Of a stretch of 64,000 nucleotides of DNA, positions 25,701 to 36,473 are shown piece by piece (the first letter of the stretch is position 1; each line of letters opens with the position of its first letter). The notes under the pieces were generated by a model. It worked only from the letters and a program-made list of their open reading frames with translations, was not told the origin of the DNA and made no database searches. The translations under genes and the position numbers were made by a program. This DNA comes from Ipomoea triloba. Its lineage: Eukaryota > Streptophyta > Magnoliopsida > Solanales > Convolvulaceae. The stretch is from contig NC_044917.1 of the NCBI RefSeq assembly GCF_003576645.1, positions 176,212-240,211 on the forward strand, written 5' to 3'.

Positions 25701-26560
25701 GCAGACACCAAGGGGGCTTTCATACAGCCTGCTTTGTATGAAGCTTTCGGGCTCACAGTCATTGAAGCAATGAACTGTGGACTGCCCACCTTCGCCACCA
25801 ATCAAGGAGGGCCTGCCGAGATAATTGTTGACGGCGTCTCAGGCTTTCACATTGATCCTTACAATGGTGAAGACTCCAGCAATAAGATTGCTGACTTCTT
25901 TGAAAAGTGCAAGTCAGATGGCAGATATTGGAACAAGATTTCCCTGGGAGCTCTCAAGCGCATAAACGAATGGTACGTGTATATATATATATGTAGTAGC
26001 TAGCTAGCTAGGTAACCAATAATATAATTTTCCTTTAATTTGCAGTTTTACATGGAAGATTTATGCCAACAAAGTGTTGAACATGGGAGCCATGTATGGA
26101 TGCTGGAGGGAGATGCACTCAGGGCAAAAACTTGCAAAGCGCCGATACCTTGAGCTATTCTACAATCTGCACATGAGGAAATTGGTAATTAATTAATTAA
26201 TTAATTTTCATGTACACACATACATACATGATACATACTATATATTGTTAATTTTTTATTGTCACGTACTATTGTCAGGCCAAGAATGTAGGAGTAGAGG
26301 AGGGGGCAGCTGCACCAACTGAAACAATAATTCCGCCGGGGAAACTGCCGCCGCCGACGACAGATGATGCAAAACCCAAAGTGCCGGAGCCAAAACCACA
26401 GCCCAACTTAACTGATGTAAGGAATGATAACGCAGCTGATGTAGCACCGCCGGCGAGGAGTAGTTTTACAACATCATGTGCATGCAGCATGCTGTGCTTA
26501 TGCATCTCTGCTTCTGTCATTCTATATGCCTTGGTCAAAATATATCGTTTGGTGGAATGA
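22760..26560 (+). CDS. SUS7: Sucrose synthase, group III (SUS6/7-like), with C-terminal membrane anchor
   Basis: Reversibly converts sucrose and UDP to UDP-glucose and fructose, feeding cellulose or callose synthesis and sink metabolism. Exons 22760-22842, 23023-23310, 23444-23636, 23730-23848, 23923-24235, 24354-24530, 24627-24743, 24834-25000, 25092-25310, 25406-25972, 26046-26184, 26279-26560 join to 887 residues (classic SUS about 805). N-terminal regulatory region: [19 protein letters not shown] and [17 protein letters not shown]4 catalytic part: [30 protein letters not shown], the basic [14 protein letters not shown], and the E-X7-E motif EAFGLTVIE. The wording fits SUS6/7, not the SUS1 group, but orthology to one Arabidopsis copy is unproven. 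The last exon adds about 93 residues: Pro/Lys-rich, then a four-Cys hydrophobic segment (about 861-883) and a tail of RLVE. This resembles a tail-anchored protein. Confidence 0.93.
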
Positions 26561-27141
26561 AGAAATTGATCCATAACCACACCAAATTAGAGTGACCCAC
26601 CACTTCCGATCCTACCTTATATTCAAATTCATATATATGATGAATTAATGACACATAATCATTCATGTACCCTGGCCCCGCAATAATAAAAATGGTTTAT
26701 ATTTTTATATATGGATACCATCTTACATATAGATCAGTTATTCAAACCCAACCATTACATTATTGAGCTTCATCCAGCCTTGAAACCAGCCAGGTAAAAA
26801 TTAAATATAAGGAGTAATAATTAATACTCCTTAATTAATATTAACAACCAGCCGTTAGTACATAAACATAACCTTAATGACTGTACTAACGACATATATC
26901 TATACATATATATGTAGAATTGAACATTGAATAAAATCAACAAATAACCAAATTAAAGCATTACATGCAAACAAACATATATGAACCCGTCCATCCAGGC
27001 AGAAGTTGCAAAACCGGCCTAGTCGTGGATACATTATACTTTCTTCCCAAAAGAAAGTATACTTATTATAAAATTATGAGGGTAGGGTAGGGTAGAGTAG
27101 CAAGCCAATAATTAAAAGGTAGGATATGGACCGCGCCGGTA
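26561..27141. other. Shared 3' spacer between convergent SUS and ODC genes
   Basis: About 580 bp separates the two stop codons. AT-rich and without a gene; it should contain both polyadenylation regions (AATAAAA-like runs near 26684 on the plus strand). Confidence 0.5.
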
Positions 27142-28380
27142 TTAATATGTGTATGCGATATAGGTAGGGATGGAGATCATATCAAACCCATTGAACTTTG
27201 TCCCTGCAGAACTTGAATACGCTCCCATGTTGCTGAACACAAGCAAATCATGCAGCTGTAGCTCTGGCAACTTAATCTCCGCCGTCACTTGGTCCAGAGA
27301 ATCACAGGACGGCCCATAAATCACGGACGGCCATATCACTGAGGACTCCTCCGAAGTGCAGAATGCGGGTTTTATTGTGACGAAAGATGAGTTGTACAAC
27401 GTTGGCCTAAACGACCCGTAGATTCCATCGTCTATCCAGTACTCCCTCTTCTCCCCCCGGGCGCGGATCCCGATCACGTGCGCCGCAAGCGTGAACGGCG
27501 TCTCCGCGAAGTACCTTCCCGGCTCCGCTATCACCGTCACCGCCATTTCTTTAGGGAAGTAATCTTCGATGGCTTCTTTGATGGTGTCTGAGATACGTTG
27601 GAATAGCGGCTGCGTGGCCCTGAATCCGCCGCCGATGTTGAGCACGTGCATAGGAGGCATCTCCAGCTCAGCAGCCTTATTGAACACCGTCCTAGCTGCC
27701 GCGATTGCGGAGAGGTAGATGGTGGGGTCTTGGGCTATGGACCCCACGTGGAACGACACTCCTGCCACGTGGAGCCCGGCTAGGGCCGCATATCGAAGCA
27801 GCCCTTCCACTTCCTCCGGCAACACTCCGAACTTCTTCCCAAGTGGGCGCAGAGAGCCGCCGCCGTCATTGGGCGCCTTGATCCGCAGCAACAGCTTGCA
27901 TTTCGGATGCCATTTCTTTATTTTCTCAAGCTCCGCCATGGAGTCAAAGGTGGTAAGGTTGACGCCCACCGTGGCGGCATATCTGATATGCGCGGCGGCC
28001 TTGCATGGATTGGCATAAATGATGCGGTCAGGGCGAACGCCCAGAGCCAAGACTGTTTGAATCTCGCCTTGGCTAGCACAGTCGAAATTGGCACCCATCC
28101 TGGCTAAGGCAGCAAGAAAAGCAGGTTCGCTGTTACATTTCACTGCATAAAAGGGCTTCACCTGTGGAAGACAATGCTTCCATTTATCCATCACCCTTTC
28201 AAGAGCCCCCAAGTCCATGACGTAGAAAGGCTGTCCCCCATTTTCTTCATTCCCCGCTGCCGCAGCAATCGATTTTATCAGCTCCATCATCCCATCTCTG
28301 GGAATCTTCTCAACATTTCTTGCATCTATCTGCAAATTTGCACCAACCATTCTTGATCGATCAGATAATCGATCCAACAC
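27142..28380 (-). CDS. ODC: Ornithine decarboxylase, intronless, divergent
   Basis: PLP-dependent enzyme that decarboxylates ornithine to putrescine, feeding polyamines and tropane or pyrrolidine alkaloids. One exon, 412 codons, as usual for plant ODC. Seen: PLP lysine in KPFYAVKCN (about residue 81), FDCASQGEI, SFHVGS, glycine loop NIGGGF, phosphate-binding EPGRYF, substrate aspartate region YWIDDGIYGSF, catalytic Cys in YGPSCDSLD, and GAYSSSAGTKFNGF near the end. All active-site positions I can place are kept. Several flanks differ from usual plant ODC: HVGSIA instead of HVGSG, and GSFRPTLYNSS instead of a GSMNCVLYDHA-like text. It may be a divergent paralogue or have altered substrate range (lysine or ornithine). 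A second in-frame ATG at 28350 is an alternative start. Confidence 0.9.
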   Translation of the reverse strand: MLDRLSDRSRMVGANLQIDARNVEKIPRDGMMELIKSIAAAAGNEENGGQPFYVMDLGALERVMDKWKHCLPQVKPFYAVKCNSEPAFLAALARMGANFDCASQGEIQTVLALGVRPDRIIYANPCKAAAHIRYAATVGVNLTTFDSMAELEKIKKWHPKCKLLLRIKAPNDGGGSLRPLGKKFGVLPEEVEGLLRYAALAGLHVAGVSFHVGSIAQDPTIYLSAIAAARTVFNKAAELEMPPMHVLNIGGGFRATQPLFQRISDTIKEAIEDYFPKEMAVTVIAEPGRYFAETPFTLAAHVIGIRARGEKREYWIDDGIYGSFRPTLYNSSFVTIKPAFCTSEESSVIWPSVIYGPSCDSLDQVTAEIKLPELQLHDLLVFSNMGAYSSSAGTKFNGFDMISIPTYIAYTY

Positions 28381-29330
28381 AACTAACTTTTATTATATAT
28401 TTATTTATGTGAAGAATATATATATATATATAATATAAGATATATGCATGCAGCGAGTTGTACTGTGCCTTAATTAGTTTGTGAAAAAAGGTATTTTTCT
28501 TATGTTCTTTATATAATGTTGCAAACATGCATACCCAGTACGAACCAACAATATATTATAATAATAATTCTGATAAATGCATTTAAAGAGCATGCATGCA
28601 TACTGCATATATGATGTGATATGAATTATGATGCACACTACGTACATCCAACAGTAAATTTGAGGACCTGTCTTTGTCATGTACAGTAATAATATATTTT
28701 ATTCATGCCAGTCATGCTCTTTTGATGCTATATTACTGTCATCTATATATTATATAGCGCGCAGATATATAGATGTTGTCTATTGATCGATTATATTTGC
28801 TAAATCTTGTACTCATTTGTTTTTTTGTTTTGAGGGTGAGTAGCATTACTAATTATATAAAAGACATTCAAAATTTATGATTTCAAAGTGCTCCATTTAT
28901 ATTTAACAATTTTGTTAGGAATTTGGTAAATATAGCTATTTTAATTTGATGATATTTGAATTGATATTTAACAAGTTTGTTAAGAATTTGGTAAATATAG
29001 CTATTACGGTGATAACAAGGAGAAAACTTTCATCTGAACCAAGTAATAGTCTTACCAACTGGAGTGTATATATATGTGTGTGTGTGTGTAATTGAAGTAT
29101 ACAGTATAGTTTATGTATATTTAAAAAAAGTATGAATCAGCAAATAATTTTGTTGAACTATAATCTTAGAACTACTGCAAGTGTTTTTTTTTTTGGATTT
29201 ACCAGAAATATATTTACATGCTTAGGTACAAGTTTCATCCTTTTTAATTTATTACCTTGCACACTAAGGTTTAGGTATGGGCACAATTGTTATACAGTGG
29301 ACCATGTTTCAAACATCCTTGTGTTGATCA
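28381..29330. other. ODC upstream region and AT-rich spacer
   Basis: Contains the ODC promoter side, (AT)n runs and an imperfect direct repeat of about 60 bp (ATATTTAACAA(T/G)TTTGTTA(G/A)GA near 28898 and 28963, each followed by ATTTGGTAAATATAGCTATT). No gene is seen. Confidence 0.45.
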
Positions 29331-29369
29331 TGATTGTCGAATTAAACTGTAATAGAATTAAAATGATAC

Positions 29370-29780
29370 TTTAGTGTATGTTATTATAATGAAACTAGTG
29401 TGTGTGAAAAATAAAACTAAAAAATATAGCACATTACTGTCAAATGAAACTGTAGTATAATTAAAATGATATTTTAGTATTGCTATAATGAAACTAGTGT
29501 GCGTGAAAAATGAAACTAAAATCTAGAGTCATACAATAACATCAAATGACTTGAAATGCAATTAAAACAATACTTCAACATTACTATAATTAAATTAGTG
29601 TGTATGGAAAATATAAAAAATAAAGCTCAAGCAATAATTATATTATCAAATGAAATTATAATAGAATTAAAATGATACTTTAATATTGTTATAATTAAAC
29701 TAGTGTGAAGAAAAAATGAAACTGAAAAACATAATAATATTGACAAATAAATTGAAATGTTATTAGAATGATATAAACTT
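29370..29780. repeat. Degenerate tandem repeat, unit about 100 bp
   Basis: Four to five imperfect copies of an AT-rich unit. The marker GAAACTAGTGTG or its variants occurs at 29391, 29490, about 29591 and about 29696, and each is preceded by AATTAAAATGATA(C/T)TTTA. It abuts the left end of the first Mutator-like element. Confidence 0.75.
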
Positions 29781-29788
29781 TATGATCC

Positions 29789-30554
29789 ACGGGGTTTTGA
29801 CAAAAATACGAAAGAATCAATTTCTTTTGACAAAAAAACGAACGAAAATTTTGTTTGACAAGATTGCGAAAACCGCATTTCCCAAATGCGGTTGAGTTTA
29901 AAATACTTGTTTTAAATACGAAACTTAAACGCATTTCGGAAATGCGTATGGTTTTAAATACGAAACTTAAACGCATTTCGGAAATGCGTATGATGTATAA
30001 AACACGTCATACGCATTTCCGAAATGCGAATGAACTTAAAATTTTTTATTTTTTATTTTTAAAAAATGTTGGCCTTCTCCGGCGAAGGAGAAGGCAACCC
30101 AACTGGGTCGCCTTCACCTTCGCCGGAGAAGGCCAAAAGTTTTTTTTTTTTTCTTCTTCTTTTTTAAGTTCATATTGTCGCCTGTTGGGTTGCCTTCTCC
30201 TTCGCCGGAGAAGGCAACCATTTGGTCGCCTTCTCCGGCGACGAAGAAGGCAACCCAACTGGGTCGCCTTCTCCTTCGCCGGAGAAGGCCACAAGTTTTT
30301 TTTTTTTTTTTCTTTTTTTAATTTTTTTTTATTTTTTTTAAAGTTCATTTGCATTTCGGAAATGCGCATGACGTATAAAGACGTATTTTATACGTCATAC
30401 GCATTTCCGAAATGCGTTTAAGTTTCGTATTTAAAACAAGTATTTTAAACTCAACCGCATTTGGGAAATGCGGTTTTCGCAATCTTGTCAAAAAAAATTT
30501 CCGTTCGTTTTTTTGTCAAAAGAAATTGATTCTTTCGTATTTTTGTCAAAAGCT
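29789..30554. mobile_element. Mutator-like non-autonomous element A with long inverted repeats
   Basis: The left arm, from TTTTGACAAAAATACGAAAG (29795) to about 29945, is repeated in reverse at about 30397-30551, so the inverted repeats are about 150 bp. Flanks are TTATGATCC (29780-29788) and CTATGATCC (30555-30563), an 8-of-9 match. The outermost few bases of the arms differ, so borders are approximate. The arms contain a palindrome CGCATTTC(G/C)GAAATGCG in several copies. The interior holds palindromic blocks of GCCTTCTCCGGCGAAGG separated by T-rich tracts. It encodes nothing but Arg/Gln/Pro-rich artefact frames. Confidence 0.75.
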
Positions 30555-30563
30555 CTATGATCC

Positions 30564-31430
30564 CAATCGTTATACCCTGCACCACGGTGCACATAGCAAT
30601 GTGCACCACGTACGTAAAACGACGTCGTTTTGGTGTTAGTGGACGCGGACGCGGACACGAATGACTCTAAAGAATTCATTATCTATAATACACATAATCA
30701 TTATCTATAATACACAGAACATTTGCCTAGAACACACAAAATCTTTGCCTATAATACACAGAATATTGACATAAAATACACAGATGTTAGTGGACGCGAA
30801 TTACTCCAAGGAATTCATTATCTATAATACACATAATCATTATATAGAATACACAGAACGTTTGCCTAGAATACACAAAATCTTTGCCTATAATACACAG
30901 AATATTGACATAAAATACACAGATGTTAGTGGACGCGAATTACTCCAGGGAATTCATTATCTATAATACACATAATCATTATATAGAATACACAGAACGT
31001 TTGCCTAGAATACACATAATGTTTGCCCAGAATACACAGAATATTGACACAAAATACACAGAACTCATCCTCCTAACATTCGAATGCACAAACACATCAC
31101 AACCTGTGTTAATAACATGAATACACAGAATATTGACATAAAATACACAGAACTCATCCTCCTAAATATTCGAATGCACAAACACATCACAACATGTGTT
31201 ACTAACATGAATACACATAACGGTTGTCTAGAATACACAGAACGGTTGCCTAGAATACACATAATGATTGCTTGGAATACACAGAATATTAACATAAATA
31301 CAGAGACCGGGCGAAACGGGAAACGTGATTTCCAAAAAAACGGACGATTAGTTTACAATGCTCAAAACGACGTCGTTTAGGTACGTGGTGCACATTGCTA
31401 TGTGCACCGTGGTGCATGGTATAATTTGCC
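30564..31430. mobile_element. Mutator-like non-autonomous element B, 9-bp target duplication
   Basis: Inverted ends of about 60 bp: left GCACCACGGTGCACATAGCA then ATGTGCACCACGTACGTAAAACGACGTCG; the right is its reverse complement with a few changes. Flanked exactly by CTATGATCC at 30555-30563 and 31431-31439. The interior is built from tandem repeats of ATACACA-type sequence and has no transposase. Confidence 0.8.
30636..31290. repeat. Tandem repeats inside element B (139-bp and about 90-bp units)
   Basis: GATGTTAGTGGACGCGAATT occurs at 30783 and 30922 (139 bp apart), with a diverged copy near 30635. Further right, a block starting AATACACAGAATATTGACA and containing CTCATCCTCCTAA, then ATTCGAATGCACAAACACA, occurs twice about 90 bp apart. 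The recurring theme is (A/G)AATACACA(G/T)AA. Confidence 0.85.
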
Positions 31431-31439
31431 CTATGATCC

Positions 31440-32069
31440 ACACCTAGATCATGGTTCGCAGTAAAATCTGTCGTACGGGGCATGGGCTAACATGGTGGCC
31501 TGGGCTTTGTATTATCATATTGGTACGGGGCATGGGCTATCCTATCACAGTTATTTCTAACATTATTAGCCAAAGAAATTAACCAGACATGACATGACAA
31601 AGATGTACGAATGTTTTCACGTGAATTGCGCCTTCAACATAATTGGGTACAAAAAATAATTAAAGTATTAGACTAAAATCTTGTCTATATGTATTTTTTA
31701 TTAAAGTTAGGAGGAAAGTAAAAAATAATAATAATAATAAATAAATAAATAAGAAACAAAAAATAATACTGTGTTCACTTGTTTTTCATAATCAATTCAC
31801 ACACACACACACACATAACCAACCATATATTAACATAGCTACTCCGTATAGAATGCTATGCTCCTAAGTGGTATCCACGTAAGTATTTGCATTTGCATGC
31901 ATACGTAAAGCAAGCCCAAGTATCTTACAGAAAAGCCCATGGATATGGGCCGACAGTTGGTACTTGGGCCTTAGAGTTAGCATTATCCTCTTTCTCTCTC
32001 ATAGAGTATGAGTCTGAACTCTGAAGTGTGAAGTGTGAAGTGTGAAGTGTGAAGGGGGAGAAAATAGAA
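31440..32069. other. Spacer and upstream region of the ORRM6-like gene
   Basis: AT-rich with (AC)n near 31798-31815 and a TACTCCGTA motif at 31840-31848. Just before the start codon lies a short repeat (GTGTGAAGTGTGAAGTGTGAAG, about three copies of GTGTGAA) at about 32024-32052. Confidence 0.5.
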
Positions 32070-35000
32070 ATGGCCGCAGCTAATGCTATACCGTCTTCTT
32101 CACCACTAGTTTCCACAACCATAAAACAATGCATACTCATACCCATAAGACAATTTTGTCCTCCTCCTTCTTATTGTGAGCCCTCAATTCGCCCCCGTAA
32201 TTTGGCAACTCGTATAAAAATCCTATCATGCCTTCCTACTACTCCCCACGCCCACAACCCTCCTCCCACCACCAAGCTCTTTGTCAGTGGTCTGGTCTGC
32301 TACCTCTATACTCTTGTGCTAATTATGAGATAATGATGATGGTAATTTTGTAAATTTTATTTGGTTATTCTTTTTCAATTCAGGGCTTTCTTTTCGGACC
32401 ACGGAAGACAGCTTGAGAAATGCCTTCAAAAACTTTGGCAATCTTATCCAAGGTATATATATATATACTTCAATTCATGTGAGCCAAGATTATATTATCG
32501 TGCATTCAAACTAGTATTTTGAGAGTTCAATTCGGTTCATCATATCTTATCTATCTTTAATAATTTTAATATATATATATAATGTTCAATTTAAATTCTT
32601 GCATTGGGCATCCTATCCAGATCAGAACTGATTGATTGAACGCAGCATTTTATTATTATATTTTTGAGTGGTTTGTGTAGGTAGGTAGGTAGGTAGATTG
32701 TGAGAATTTTTTGCATTTTTAGTCCCACGACTATTGTGATACTTACAGAATTGGTCCACGACTTTCAAACTTTGTAATTTTGGTCCACGACTATTGTTTT
32801 TGTTGCAAAAATGGTCCTTTTCCAATCAACATCTCGCCGGAAAATAAATCTGGCGGATTTTCCGGCAAGTTTTCACCGGAAAAAATCTTTCATATTTTTC
32901 GCTGGAAAAAAATTCTCCTTTCAAGTGTATTAAAATGGACATTTACATTGTTGAAAAAAAATAATCTTTCAAGCAAGGAAACATCGATTATGCCGGAAAA
33001 ACATATATTCTTATTTTGGTAAACTAATTGAAGTTAAAACTAATTAATTTCTAATTAAGTTAAAATAATTATAAAAATTTTGAAGTCAAAATCAACTGAA
33101 GAAATAGAAATGCAGAATGGCAGTGAACACTACTGGCAGTGAGCTATTTGGACTTTGGAGCAAATTAAGCTATTTGAAATGTATATGTGATTGACTATTT
33201 TAATAAAAAAAATTAAAACTAATTAAACTAATTAAAGTTAAGACTTTAATTATTTTTATTTTTTAGCCAATTAAGTACAAATTCAAAATTATTAGTACAA
33301 ATTCATGATCAACAAAATAATATTATTAAGATTAAATTTAAACTAAAAAGTACCAAAAAATTTGAATTTGTACATAATTTTACTAATTAAAAAAATGAAT
33401 TAGTTTTAACTTTAATTTTTTTAAAATTGAGTTTTAACTTTAATTAATTTACCAAAATAAGAATATATGTTTTTCCGGCATAATCGATGTTTTCCCACTA
33501 GAAAGATGGATTTTTTTCAACAATGTAAATGTCCATTTTAATACTACTTGAAAGGGAATTTTTTTTTTTTCCAACGAAAAATTGAAGAAAAATATATCAG
33601 ATTTTTTTTTTCTGGTGAAAACTTGCCGGAAAATCCGCCGGATTTACTTTCCGGTGAGATGTTAACTGGAAAAGGACTATTTTTGCAACAAAAACAATAG
33701 TCATGGACTAAAATTGCAAAGTTTGAAAGTCGTGGACCAATTCTGCAAGTACCACAATAGTCGTGGGATTAAAAATATAAAAAATTCTAGATTGTGAATT
33801 AATTGTTAGTTGTAAATAAGTAGTAGGTGTTTGTTGTACTGTGTAGTTAATGTAGTCATGGACCGAGTTGCGAATAGACCCAGAGGCTTTGCTTTTCTTC
33901 GTTATGCTACGGAAGAGGAATCCAACAAGGCAATTCAGGGAATGCATGGGAAGGTATGCCCTACCCCCCTACCCTACCTTAGCTTTCTCTACATCTACGT
34001 ACTATACGTACATCAGTCAAAATATATATATATATATATGATTGCAAAAGGCCAAATCTGGGCAAGGCATGGCAATCCTTATTGTGCCTGCCCTACCCTG
34101 CCCAAAATATTTGGGTTTTTTTAATTGAAATGGACAAATAAGTAATTTTTAAAATTTGAGCAAACTCTTTTTGATTTGAGTTTTTAGTAAAAAAAAAAAA
34201 AAAAAAAGCCAAAGTCCCACTTGAGTTTGTGTGTGTGTGTGTGTGTTTTTTTTTTTTTTTGAAATAGGACAAACATAATACAAATACAAGAAGGCAAGTA
34301 CGTATGTATTCTTGTATACAGGCAACTTGCTTTTGTCCTACTGCTTTGTAAAAATAAATTTAAAATAAAAGCAAATATTATTTCAAAGAAAAATATATCC
34401 ACATCAAAGAACGTATATAGTATAAAAGCAAAGAGAAAGAAGGAACCTGGAGATGTTGGATCTGATTGGGCTTAGTGAGGCCAAGAGTAGCCAGAGCTAT
34501 GGAGTGATGATGAGCCATATATATGTGTGTGTGATGTGCTTAGGTCGGTGTTCTGCAGTAGCCAGTAGCGAGTAGCGACGGCGATATGATATTAGTATAG
34601 TAGCCGAAGCTGAGGATCTCTTCAATTCTCAGAGCTGCCATTGGTAAGCATCTGCAGAGCAGTTTTTATACCATGCAGTGCTAGAACTGAGAGGTGATGG
34701 CCGGTTTAGTTTTTATTTGACGGTTAGTTGGAGATATCATTTTTGTTGAGAAACACGTGAGGAATAAATTTTGTCGAGAAACAGTTGAGGAAATCTAATG
34801 GGAGATTTTGAGAATCATAGCATGTGTGTGTGTTGATTTTTTTGTGGTCCACGATTTCCACATTCATAAAAGTTGATCCATACCCCTCAAAGTCAATGAT
34901 GGAACTCTAGAACCCTTAGATCTTAAGGATGAAAAGAATTTTTCTTTTGTTGTTCAAATTTTAAAAGTTGCTTATTTGTGTCTATTCCTCATGAAACCTG

Positions 35001-35323
35001 CCCATTTCAGTCAAAACCCCAAATATTAGTATCGTAGTGCCTCAACTGTGGCAAAAAAAATACCAGAAAATTTACTTTACAAATATATGTGTGCTATATA
35101 TTATGTTCAAGAATATATTTGAAACTGTTGCTGGTTTCTGTTGTTGTTATAGTTTCATGAAATCGCAGCTCCTGTTTTGCGTAATGACTGACAATAATAA
35201 TATAATGCACTTTTGTAGTTCTTGGATGGCAGGGTGATATTTGTTGAAGTTGCAAAGCCTAGATCAGATCAGAAGTCGGCCAAGCCCAAAGGCAAAACCG
35301 GAAGCACCGACACCATTGCATAA
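32070..35323 (+). CDS. ORRM6: Organelle RRM protein, ORRM6-like (chloroplast RNA editing or processing)
   Basis: Small RNA-binding protein. Known ORRM6 acts in C-to-U editing of plastid transcripts. Exons 32070-32289, 32384-32452, 33847-33953, 35219-35323 join to 166 residues. Residues 1-68 are Ser/Pro/Arg-rich with few acids, like a transit peptide. A single RRM follows: RNP2 KLFVSGLSF, then TTEDSLRNAFKNFGNLI, MDRVANRPRGFAFLRYATEE (RNP1 is RGFAFLRY), SNKAIQGMHGKFLDGRVIFVEVAKPR, and a Lys-rich tail. The order and wording fit ORRM6 best. Start 32070 is the first ATG in the leader. The second intron (32453-33846) hosts a full Mutator-like element, yet its splice borders are intact. Chloroplast targeting is inferred. 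Confidence 0.85.
32704..33787. mobile_element. Mutator-like foldback element inside an ORRM6 intron
   Basis: 1084 bp. The left arm starts GAATTTTTTGCATTTTTAGT and the right arm ends in the near reverse complement. Inverted similarity runs inward for over 250 bp, including GTCCACGACTATTGTTTTTG, CGCCGGAAAAT and TTTTCCGGCATAATCGATG-type blocks. It is flanked by TAGATTGTGA at 32694-32703 and 33788-33797 (9-10 bp). No coding capacity. It sits in sense-neutral intron DNA, more than 50 bp from the splice acceptor at 33846. Confidence 0.88.
34181..34262. repeat. Poly-A, (GT)n and poly-T tracts in an ORRM6 intron
   Basis: About 20 As at 34189-34207, (TG)n at about 34227-34246 and a T-run of about 15. 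Simple-sequence DNA in the third intron (33954-35218); the rest of that intron shows no gene. Confidence 0.8.
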
Positions 35324-36127
35324 AATGCATGCTTTACACATTGATATAGTAGTGGCCTGGGAATGGGATCCCTCATGGACATTTGGGGTGCAATGTTGAA
35401 CTCAATGCGCCTTGTAGCATACCCTACGCATTCAATGCGCCGAAAAGGACAATTTTACCCAATAAGATAAGCCATTTGTTTGAAATTTTGTCAATTGGAA
35501 TGACCAAATGTGGCAAGAATTTAATAGTCATTTAGTCAATATGAAAGAAAAAATTATTGAAAAAAAGATCAAATAAGCCCTTGAACTTTACATGATAAAG
35601 CAATTAGGGATAGACACCTGAATTTTTAAAATGTGCAATTAAACATTCCAACTCAAATAAGTCAAATTTACCGGTAACTTGTTTGTTTACCTCTAAATAT
35701 TATGTCGTTGACCGCCATCCATAATAAAATCTCCGCCAGAAAAAGGCGACCAAACTTCATGAAGAGGAAGGTGGCCGGCGTGGTCACCTTCTCCAGAGAG
35801 GCGACCAGAAATGGTTGCCTTCTTCAAAGATAAACCGACGAATGTTGGAGAGTCGTCAGAGTTAGTTAAATTTTCGACAAAATGGTAGTGACCGGCTATG
35901 ACAAGTCCATAACAAATTGGTGGGTTTAAAAGGTTTAATTGAACCTTTCAAAAGTAAATACAAGAGCCTATTTGACTCTAATTCAAAATGTAAAAATGAT
36001 CACATAGTCATAGCCTCATAGGACAACCAAAAAAAAAAAAAAAAAAATCGAATCTGAGAACCCTTTGTCATTCGATTTAATGGGTATTTTTTCATCATTA
36101 ATTGGACACATCTTCAGAGGTTCATTG

Positions 36128-36130
<3 letters not shown>
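35324..36130. other. Spacer between ORRM6-like and GNOM genes
   Basis: Contains the ORRM6 3'UTR at the left. Around 35740-35840 a patch (GGCGACC..., GTCACCTTCTCC, GGTTGCCTTCTTC) loosely resembles the palindromic core of element A at 30069-30290. No gene is seen. Confidence 0.4.

Positions 36131-36131
<1 letters not shown>

Positions 36132-36211
<80 letters not shown>
36132..36211. repeat. (AT)n microsatellite, about 40 repeats
   Basis: About 80 bp of uninterrupted alternating A and T, about 260 bp beyond the GNOM stop codon. Confidence 0.95.
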
Positions 36212-36218
<7 letters not shown>

Positions 36219-36473
36219 TAATGTCACACTAGAAGTGGTAACTTGGTAGAACTACAGAAACAAAGGTTACATAGTTATGTACAAAATGGCAGTCTGATAC
36301 AATATATGCCTATTGCAGCAGGATTGAAAATCCTCAAAAAGAAATCATCATGCAAGCAAGCATTCATCTCTACACTCTTCTTCCAGGACCAAAATGGTCC
36401 AGAAACTGTGTCACAACCCCAATCAAGGTAAAAGAACATTAACGAGATAAATCCGGTTTGTCATCAAATAATG

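Noticed and set aside
27719..28018. Plus-strand open frames opposite ODC
   Set aside because: Antisense shadows of a GC-rich coding exon with no recognisable content.
30046..30421. Arg/Gln/Pro-rich open frames on both strands
   Set aside because: Products of palindromic GCCTTCTCCGGCG repeats in element A, not proteins.
30636..31290. CRISPR-like array
   Set aside because: Repeats are contiguous, of uneven length and have no unique spacers; they sit inside a plant transposon.
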